NCBI GenBank assembly: GCA_026119855.1
Contig: JAOWBW010000357.1
Span: forward strand, 186,001 to 250,000
DNA from: Campanula takesimana
Lineage: Eukaryota > Streptophyta > Magnoliopsida > Asterales > Campanulaceae
Length of the DNA stretch: 64,000 bases
Reading direction: 5' to 3'
Below are positions 57,110-64,000 of the stretch, in pieces; position 1 is the stretch's first letter, and the number at the start of each line of letters is the position of its first letter. A program made the position numbers and the translations under genes. The notes below the pieces were generated by a model that had not been told where the DNA came from, made no database searches, and was given only the letters and a program-made list of their open reading frames with translations.

Positions 57110-57240
57110 AAGGCGCGCGCGTCGGGCCTTGATTGTGGGAGGCGCGCGCGTTGGGCATCCTTGGTCGGAGGCGCGCGCTTCTGGCCTGCTGAATTACAGC
57201 CCCTTTCTTTTTTTGATTAGAATGTTCCAAAAGCTATAAA
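57110..57240 (+). promoter_or_regulatory. Putative promoter of the second cargo ORF
   Basis: GC boxes at 57110, 57136 and 57166 (GGCGCGCGC cores, 26-30 bp apart), then GCTTCTGGCCTGCTGAATTACAG, which resembles GCTTCTGGGGTGTGTCAGTTACAG just after the boxes of the D-family LTR at 50617. TATAAA at 57235-57240 is 85 bp before the start codon. Confidence 0.6.
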
Positions 57241-57324
57241 TTTTGAACCATTTTCGACCAGAATGGTCACACAGCATTCTTTTGCAAACACTTTCTCCTC
57301 TTTAACCACAAAATTCTTGTCATA

Positions 57325-57765
57325 ATGGCCCCAATGACTTTCTCCTTTGAAGTTAAGGTTTCCGTCCCCGAGGGTGGGAAGTCCGTTCCAGTGGTGAATG
57401 CCGTTCCAGCTGTGGGGTCCGTCCCGATGGTGGAGAAGCGTCTGAGCATTTTTTATCGTTTGGGAAGGCCCAATGATGATGTTGTTGACCCTGTGAGACC
57501 GGTGGTTCATGTGCGGGACTATAGACCCCGTCATTTTCCCAAGAAGAAGAAAGGTAAAGGAAATTCCTCCTATGTGTGGAAGCGTCCTATGGTTGTCCCT
57601 GCTAAGGCTCCGCTTGATAAGGGCAAAGGGAAAGCCGTTGATGAAGCTCCGTCCCATCCTAGCGTTTTCTCCCGTCTTGGCGGTCCCAAGAATGTTCTGT
57701 CCCCGTCCAAGAAGACTAAAGGGCATAACAAGAAGCAATGGGTTCCCAAACCTAAGAAAGATTAG
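57325..57765 (+). CDS. Second antisense cargo ORF, basic protein of unknown function
   Basis: 146 codons, start context ATAATGG, intact. The protein is very basic in its second half. It has two related motifs, LSIFYRLGRPND (about 41-52) and SVFSRLGGPKN (about 113-123), the latter resembling the SVFxRLG motif found in some plant retroelement proteins. It ends in a Lys-rich tail (KKTKGHNKKQWVPKPKKD). A TATA box lies upstream and AATAAA (57845-57850) downstream, so it looks like its own transcription unit. I do not recognise the family; nucleic-acid binding is plausible from charge only. Confidence 0.55.
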   Translation: MAPMTFSFEVKVSVPEGGKSVPVVNAVPAVGSVPMVEKRLSIFYRLGRPNDDVVDPVRPVVHVRDYRPRHFPKKKKGKGNSSYVWKRPMVVPAKAPLDKGKGKAVDEAPSHPSVFSRLGGPKNVLSPSKKTKGHNKKQWVPKPKKD

Positions 57766-57844
57766 ATTTTTCTTTGTACCCCAAGAGATTGCAATTAGAC
57801 CACTTTGTTTTTAGGATTTAGTATTTTGATGTCTTTTGTTGCGC

Positions 57845-57850
57845 AATAAA
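57845..57850 (+). terminator. Poly(A) signal after the second cargo ORF
   Basis: AATAAA, 80 bp after the stop codon, followed by T-rich DNA. Confidence 0.5.
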
Positions 57851-57942
57851 TCCATTGTAATGATTCGAATAATTCATTGAATGAATAAGAATTGCATTTT
57901 GTTATTTGAAGTGAATTGGGTATTTTTGATATGTTTTGGACC

Positions 57943-58007
57943 GCACCCGAAGGTTGCCTACGTTCCTCCAGTTGGGAGGCTCAGGTCTTCGTAGTTCAAA
58001 CAAACAA
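57943..58007 (-). other. Conserved post-pol motif
   Basis: Reverse complement reads GAACTACGAAGACCTGAGCC ... GAACGTAGGCAACCTTCGGG, matching 2092-2170 in the Athila-like element. Confidence 0.6.
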
Positions 58008-58034
58008 ACACCATTTTTTTTTTTGCACCCTGTT

Positions 58035-58140
58035 TTTTGCCTAGACCGCCCTTTCGGGTTTTCAATCTAGCGGGCTTCTTTTTTGTACGTGCTCTAATTT
58101 TTGCCTAGGCCGCCCTTGCGGGTTTTCAACCTAGCGAGCG
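58035..58140 (-). repeat. Two ~42-bp direct repeats just after pol
   Basis: TTTTTGCCTAGACCGCCCTT at 58035 and TTTTTGCCTAGGCCGCCCTT at 58098, each followed by GCGGGTTTTCAA(T/C)CTAGCG-like wording; period about 64 bp. Confidence 0.85.
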
Positions 58141-58168
58141 ATTTTTTTTTTTTTATGGTCTTTGTTTA

Positions 58169-60690
58169 TTAAGCGTAGAACCTCTTGAGCTTGTCGAGGT
58201 TAACCTCCTTTGGCAGCTGGTCACCATCTAAATCCACGAGCCGGACTGCACCACCGCTTAGTATCTTTTTTACCACGTACGGACCGATCCATCGGGGTCC
58301 CCATTTCCCCAGGGGATTCATGGCATTAGGAGGATGTTGTCTTAAGACCAAATCTCCCACATTGATGTTTCGAGGCTTCACCTTTTTGTTGAAAGCTCTT
58401 GCCATCCTTTGCTGATACGCCCTTGTGCGTTCGAGTGCTCTTAACCTTTTCTCGTCGAGCAAGGCTAGTTGTTCATATCGACTTTGCATCCAGTCGACCT
58501 CGTTGACTTGGTTCTCGAGGAGGACCCGTAGAGATGGGACTTCAAGTTCGATAGGGAGTACGGCTTCAGAACCATAGACTAATGCATAAGGAGTTTCTCC
58601 TGTTGCGGACCGTATTGATGTGCGGTAGCCCCACAATGCTAATGGTAGCTTCTCGGGCCAATCCCTTCCTGTTGAGGCCATTTTCTTGACGATGGTCTCG
58701 ATGGTTTTATTTGCTGCTTCGACCGCGCCATTTGCTTGGGGACGGTAAGGAGATGACTTGTGCTTGGTGATCTTGTATTCTACCAAAAGTGCATCCATTT
58801 CTTTCTCAAAGTAAGAGCCGTTGTCGGAAATGATTTCATGAGGCACGCCGTATCGGCACATGATATTAATCTTTACAAATTCGGCCACTTTCTTGGCGTT
58901 GAGGGTTCGATAAGCTTGTGCTTCGACCCACTTTGTGAAGTAGTCGACTGCCACTAGGACGAATGATTGCCCATTGCTTCCAGCAGGATGAACTTTACCG
59001 ATGATGTCTATCCCCCAACAAGAGAAAGGCCAAGGTGTGACCATGTTGTAAAGTTGTGAGGGTGGAGCATGTTGCAGATTAGCGTGGAATTGGCACTTGG
59101 CACACCTTTTGACTTTCTCGATACAGTCTCGTTCCATAGTGCTCCAATAGTAACCAATGCGAAGTATCTTCTTGACTAGCATAAACCCATTCATGTGGGG
59201 TCCACATTCTCCTTCGTGCACTTCACACATTATCTCTTGAGCTTCGGCCTCATTGGCGCATAAGAGATTGATCCCGTCGTGGTGCCTTTTATAGACTCGG
59301 TCGCCAATCAGTACGTACCGAGAGGCTATCCTTTGCAGAGCTGCTTGAGACTTCTTATTGCTATTCTCGGGATAAGTGCCTTCTTTGAGGAAGTTCATGA
59401 TATCCGAATACCACGGAGAGTTTGTTTGCATCTCGTTAATCTCGATACTCATGCAATATGCCGGACTGTTCCTTCGAGCAATTTTGAAGGGCTTCACCAT
59501 TTTCCCTTTGGGCATTTCGACTAATGAAGCTATAGTGGCCAGTGCATCGGCGAAGTGATTCTTATCCCTTGGTAGGTAGTTGAAAGTGATCTCTTGGAAT
59601 TGTTCAACCAGTTCTTCAAGGTGCTGACCATACTGTTGGAGAGTCGGGTCTTGGGTTCGCCATTTACCCGATTGCTGATTGATAAGGAGTAAAGAGTCGC
59701 CGAATACTTCTAGTTCTGTGATGTTTCTGTCGAGAGCTGCTTCGAGCCCCGCTATACATGCTTCGTACTCGGCAATGTTGTTGGTAGCTTCGAATTCCAG
59801 GCGGATGGCAATGGGAGTGTAGATGTCTTTTGGATCGACAAGCAATACCCCTATGCCAAAACCGTGTTTATTGGCGGCGCCATCGAAAAAAAGTTGCCAC
59901 TTAATTTCCTCGGTTGCAGTACAAATTAAATGCTCGTCGGGGAACTGTACATCTTCCCCCTTCACTTCGTCACACGGGAATTCGGCAAGCTGGTCACTGA
60001 ACACTTTCCCCCTGACGGATTTTAGTGTGACGTAAGTGATATCATAGCCGGCGAGCATGAAGTACCATTTGGCTATTCTTGTTGACATGAAAGGCTTCTC
60101 GAAGATGTAGCAGAGCGGGTCCACCTTTGCTACTAGCTTGATCGGAAAAGCTTCCATATAGTGTTTGAGCTTTTGAGTGACCCAAACCAATGCTGCGCAT
60201 GACTTCTCTAAGACAGAGTAATTCTTTTCGCCTCCTTGGAATCGGCGACTGACAAAATAAATCGCATTCTCCTTTGTGGACTCTCGTTGCTCTTGTGCTA
60301 ACATAGCCCCTAGGGATTCATCATTGACAGTGAGATAGAGAAACAGAGGTTTCTCTTTGTGCGGCGGAACTAGAACAGGAGGGCACGTTAAGTAATGCTT
60401 CACTTGGTCGAAGGCTTCTTGGCACGCATCGGTCCATTCTAGAGCCACATTCTTCTTGAGTAGCTTGAAGATTGGCTCGCACATGGAAGTGAGTTGGTGC
60501 ACAAACCGACTGATGTATTGTAGTCTGCCCATGAAACCTTTAATCTCTTTCTGCGTCTTTGGAGGAGGCATGTCAATGATTGCCTTGATTTTGGAGGGGT
60601 CTACTTCAATTCCCCTTTCAGTGACCATATAACCAAGAACTTTGCCTCGGATAACCCCGAACGTGCACTTTGCAGGTTGAGCCTCATCTT
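58169..60690 (-). pseudogene. Element D pol: end of reverse transcriptase, two RNase H domains, integrase
   Basis: Long frame, numbered from its first in-frame start at 60895; residues before about 73 are out of frame. Reverse transcriptase connection 75-180, gypsy RNase H about 183-290, Tat-type second RNase H about 333-455 with the full acidic set (D338, E376, D400, D450). Integrase zinc finger H560, H567, C598, C601; core D630, D691, E726; C-terminal GKWGPRWIGPYVV near 864-875. Only 34 residues separate D691 and E726, one fewer than DD35E. A one-base deletion near 60680 separates it from the catalytic half of reverse transcriptase. Confidence 0.92.
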
Positions 60691-61161
60691 GTGTTGACGA
60701 AGCCTTTCGAAGAACTTGCGGAGATCGATTAAATGTTGACCATCGGTCCCTTTGGAGTGAATGATCATGTCGTCCACATAGACCTCGATTTCTTTGTGAA
60801 TCATATCGTGGAACAAGTCTATCACGGCTCTTTGGTAGGAAGCCCCAGCGTTTCTTAACCCAAATGGCATGACTGTGTAGCAAAAGGTACCCCACGGTGT
60901 TGTGAAGGCTGTCTTATGTTGATCTTCTTCGGCCATGAGAATCTGATTGTACCCAGCGAACCCATCCACGAATGAGCGAACCTCATAGGCAGCAGTGGAG
61001 TCGACCAGCATGTCGATATTAGGGAGTGGAAAATCATCCTTTGGGGAAGCTTTGTTTAAATCCCGGAAGTCTACACAAACTCGAACCTTGCCGTTTGCCT
61101 TCCTGACTGTCACAATGTTGGCTAACCATGTCGGATACTCGATAACCTTGATGAAACCCAC
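60601..61161 (-). pseudogene. Element D reverse transcriptase, catalytic half
   Basis: Frame holds VCVDFRDLNKASPKDDFPLP, SFVDGFAGYNQI (first catalytic Asp), MPFGLRNAGASYQRAV and YVDDMIIHS (second pair). It goes out of frame at about 60680 and stops at 60601. The region just upstream (EEIEKLLSVGFIKVIEYPTW) is in the same frame, beyond the first methionine. Confidence 0.9.
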
Positions 61162-61232
61162 ACTGAGGAGCTTCTCAATCTCTTCTTTGACCTGCAGAGA
61201 CCATTCTGGCTTGATCTTTCTGAGCTTCTGCT

Positions 61233-61796
61233 TTACTGGCCTGGCATCTTCTCTGATCGGAATCCTGTGCCTACTACCTTTCTATCCAAACCCGGCATGT
61301 CTTTGTATGACCATGCGAACACATCCACGAACTCCCGTAGTAGTGCAGTCAATCTGTCTCTGTCGTCCCCCTTGAAGAAACTTCCAATCTTAGTTTCTTT
61401 TGGCTCTTCTTCGGTACCCAGATTAACAACATGCAATTCTTCGTCAGCCTTTGGACCATTCTCACCACGACTACGGACTTGTTGAGCAAGTTCATTTAAG
61501 TATGTTATGTTTTCGTGGTCTATTTCATCATAATTTGAATCGTTATTAACTTGTTCATTAAGTTCATTATTAGTTAATTCATCATTTATGATGTTTGCAA
61601 TCTCAAGGTACTCAGAAATATCAAATTTTTCATTAGCAAATAAAGGAAACACACGCTCGGCTATGGCCTCCAAATCCTCTTGGGTGAGGGTATTAGAGAC
61701 ACTCTCGGACTCGAAAGTAAGTGTGAGCTGCTCTTCCTTTGTTGCTGTGCGGGGTATGCAACCCATTTCTTGGACTAAGAATTCCTCGGATACCAC
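61233..61796 (-). pseudogene. Element D spacer between protease and reverse transcriptase
   Basis: 187 codons, acidic (many E, D, N), ending with LLREFVDVFAWSYKDMPGLD, the standard lead-in to gypsy reverse transcriptase. A frameshift near 61270 (after GLDRKVVG) takes it out of phase with the polymerase. Confidence 0.8.
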
Positions 61797-61802
61797 GGGC
61801 CC

Positions 61803-62393
61803 TTACGTTGAATACCAATTGTTGATCGGCTCGGAACTTGGCAGGATCTCACTGAGAGTCTTGTTTATGATGACGGTGTCATGGATGGCGTTAACTTGGC
61901 ATTCATTCATCATGGCAAGCTCTTCGAACATGGAGGCTAAATCTGTCAGTTCTTCCCCCACGGTGATTTCTGTCTCGGATTCTATAGTCATCTTCCTTCC
62001 CCACCATTCATGGGGCGACATGGGAGTTGGTTCCCTTTCGGATTTCTGGATCTCACAATCGGAGAAGATTTCGAGGCCGGGCTTTTTGACACCCTTATTG
62101 TTAACCCATGGCTCGGGAAAGATCATGTATGGAACGTCTTCCCCTTGGCGGACAAAATAACCATTCAACGTCTTGCGGTAAGGCCTTAGATTAGGGACTT
62201 CGTAACGACGGCCTTCTTTACGAGTTCGGGACTTTTCGTTCTTGATTGCTTGCTCTTGTTTCAAGTCTTCCTTGGAAGGCTCGTACCCCAAACCGAATGT
62301 TTTCTTGACAAATGGGACTTGCACGGGATGTAGGATTCCTTGTTGATATCTCCCTAAGCCTAAACCAGGGAAGTAGTCCATATTCCTCATCAT
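61803..62393 (-). pseudogene. Element D pol region with a G-patch-like motif
   Basis: 196 codons; MDYFPGLGLGRYQQGI is the G-patch-like motif seen in Tat-type polyproteins between protease and reverse transcriptase. The rest is charged and of unknown role. Stops separate it from both neighbours (62400-62420 and 61800), so it is either broken or read through. Confidence 0.7.
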
Positions 62394-62420
62394 GCGGAGG
62401 ACTTTGTGATTGCTGGGGGT

Positions 62421-64000
62421 TCATGATCCGTTTCCCCCTTCTTTGTCAATGGCGTTGATTGAGACGTCGAAGAGAGTAGAGTCTGGTAAACCATGCTGAA
62501 CTTGGTGGACGGGCTCACCTTTTCTGTGGATAGTGACGTTTTCAGCCATGACGGTCACTATTTCATCACCATTTCGGATCTTGACGCATTGGTGGAGAGT
62601 TGATGGTACGGCATTAGCACTGTGAATCCATGGTCGTCCCAAAAGTAAGTTGAACGAGACCGGGATATCAAGTACTTGGAATGGAACGGACATGACCATG
62701 CTTCCAAACTCGATGTCTATTTCGATCATACCTATGACTGTACGGGCGGTGCTGTCATAACCTCGGATTACTTGAGTAGAAGGCTTCAAATCGGAATCCT
62801 TAAGTCCCAGTATGCCCATGATTCTGCCAGGCATGAGATTGAGTGCGGAACCACCGTCCACTAAGACTCTTGAGATGGGCCTCCCCCTTGCTCGTACCTT
62901 GAGGTAAATAGCTTCGTTGTGGTCGGAACCAAATGGTGGAAGGTCCATATCGGCAAAAGTGATGACGTTGCCAAAATGAATGTGACCAATCATTGCCGTG
63001 AGGTCCTCGGGAGTAGTATCGGGAGAAACTGATGTATCATCGGGATTGCGGATGACAAGATCTCGGTGTTTCTTTGAGGATGCAATGAGGTCCCAAATAG
63101 ATATGTTGGCTTGAGTTTTCTTGAGTTGGACAAGTAGAGGATCTTCGGGAGTGTTGCGAGCTTGCGGCCTTTGAGAAGAGGAGCTCGGTGCGGAAGTGGA
63201 AGGGTTGCTTGCTATGACTCGACCGGATCGAGTTAGCATGTTGATGTTCCCATCTTGCTTATTTTTCCTATTCTCTAGTACTTCCCTCATTACCTCATCG
63301 TAAGTCACTACATAACAAGAATTGTCAAGTTTATTCATAACATTGGGGCCCCAATTCACAATTGGGATTGAATGGGTGGTCCCCTCGAGTTCTCCTATCT
63401 CTATTACATTGACATGCTCATCATTAGTCACTACAAATTCTTTCTTATCTATGAGATCTTGAATGACATTGCGGAGAACGAAGCAATCCTCGGTGGTGTG
63501 GCCACTATATTGGTGGTAGCCACAATATTTGTGGTGAGCATGATTGGGGTGGATCGTCTTGGGTTGGTACCCTTGCACGGGTGTAACTTGACCCTTTGCC
63601 TTGAGGACCTCTAACACTTCGGTTTGAGTCATGCCTTGGAGAGGCGTGTAGACATGGTCACTTCGGGACTTCTTCCCTTGAGGTGGAGGAACCTTTTTGT
63701 AATTCCCCTTGTCAATAGTGACGCCGTTGACCGAGGCCTCTTTTATGGAGTTGGAAGCGGCCTTGTAGCGGTAAGTAGGAGTGGCCTTCTTAATCTCCTT
63801 GAGCAAGTCATCCATGCGTACCCCCGCCTCATACATTTGGGAGAAGTCGGAGTAGCAAGCCCCACTTAGGTGGGTGCGGAGATCAATCTTGAGACACTTG
63901 AGAAAGATGTCCATTTGCTCTTTTGTGTTTGGCCTCTCAACAATTTCAGAGAGTTTATCATTCCATCTCCTTGTGAAGTCGATGAAGGACTCATTGTCTC
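62421..64000 (-). CDS. gag: Element D gag C-terminal part and protease, continues past window
   Basis: The frame is open from the window edge; the first methionine at 63914 is not the true start, because upstream codons (ESFIDFTRRWNDKLSEI) also read as gag capsid. Numbered from 63914: zinc-knuckle-like YCGYHQYSGHTTEDC at about 130-144, then a low-complexity linker, then retropepsin with VLVDGGSALNLMP (catalytic D353 in D-G-G, usual for this lineage) and LLLGRPWIHSANAVPS at about 423-438. No interruption is visible, in contrast to the pol frames downstream. Confidence 0.85.
   Translation of the reverse strand, partial: DNESFIDFTRRWNDKLSEIVERPNTKEQMDIFLKCLKIDLRTHLSGACYSDFSQMYEAGVRMDDLLKEIKKATPTYRYKAASNSIKEASVNGVTIDKGNYKKVPPPQGKKSRSDHVYTPLQGMTQTEVLEVLKAKGQVTPVQGYQPKTIHPNHAHHKYCGYHQYSGHTTEDCFVLRNVIQDLIDKKEFVVTNDEHVNVIEIGELEGTTHSIPIVNWGPNVMNKLDNSCYVVTYDEVMREVLENRKNKQDGNINMLTRSGRVIASNPSTSAPSSSSQRPQARNTPEDPLLVQLKKTQANISIWDLIASSKKHRDLVIRNPDDTSVSPDTTPEDLTAMIGHIHFGNVITFADMDLPPFGSDHNEAIYLKVRARGRPISRVLVDGGSALNLMPGRIMGILGLKDSDLKPSTQVIRGYDSTARTVIGMIEIDIEFGSMVMSVPFQVLDIPVSFNLLLGRPWIHSANAVPSTLHQCVKIRNGDEIVTVMAENVTIHRKGEPVHQVQHGLPDSTLFDVSINAIDKEGGNGS

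Larger units (their letters stand above)
51689..64000 (-). mobile_element. Element D: Tat-lineage Ty3/gypsy retrotransposon with antisense PMD cargo, continues past window
   Basis: 3' LTR 51689-52675, then leftover post-pol DNA with a minisatellite, two plus-strand cargo genes, then minus-strand pol (58169-62393) and gag/protease (62421 to the edge). A second RNase H domain in pol places it in the Tat lineage. Polypurine tract (minus strand CGAGGGGCTC) adjoins the LTR at 52676. The 5' LTR and primer site lie beyond 64000. pol has at least two frameshifts, so this copy is not autonomous as it stands. Confidence 0.92.

Overview
The window looks like intergenic heterochromatin of a flowering plant, most likely a eudicot. 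It is AT-rich and built almost entirely of nested transposable elements: Ty3/gypsy (Tat and Athila types), Ty1/copia, a tandem TRIM, hAT, CACTA and Stowaway elements and a LINE tail. The evidence is plant-type primer binding sites (tRNA-iMet, tRNA-Asp), plant-specific domains (dual RNase H of the Tat lineage, plant mobile domain) and TA-flanked Stowaway MITEs. I found no ordinary single-copy host gene, tRNA, rRNA or CRISPR array. The species cannot be named from this sequence. LTR divergences given below are hand counts.

Layout. 1-4337: an Athila-like non-autonomous LTR element. 4338-6136: the 3' end of a copia-like element. 6137-17927: a minus-strand copia-like element (E), split by a complete copia element B (6560-14642, TSD GATAG) and by a hAT MITE (17117-17659, TSD CATTTGAC). 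18255-20828: a miniature copia element keeping only a protease-region ORF. 20834-26812: degenerate repeats, two Stowaways, a LINE tail, two hAT-type elements and a tandem TRIM with three LTRs. 27184-28666: a solo LTR. 28969-39773: a small CACTA element carrying the 9.8-kb Tat-type gypsy element A (29757-39536). 39774-47606: old MITEs, two solo LTRs and LTR fragments. 47607-50391: a gag-only relative of A (element C). 50392-51660: fused LTR fragments. 51689 to the right edge: a second Tat-type gypsy element (D) on the minus strand, running out of the window in gag.

The most notable content is the cargo of the two Tat elements. Both carry intron-containing genes in antisense orientation between the end of pol and the 3' LTR. 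In D this is a complete four-exon plant-mobile-domain (PMD) gene, predicted at 651 codons with all three introns phase 0, followed by a second antisense ORF with its own TATA box and poly(A) signal. In A it is a gene of about 450 codons with a region resembling the 'putative gypsy type transposon' domain and a C-terminal coiled coil. The cargo genes are open while gag-pol of both elements carries frameshifts or stops.

A triplet of GC-rich CGCG boxes spaced about 29 bp apart sits in the U3 of D-family LTRs and is repeated upstream of both D cargo genes. This suggests the cargo uses U3-derived promoters. Two other LTR families here (B and E) have their own arrays of short palindromic boxes on a 22-bp period at the equivalent place.
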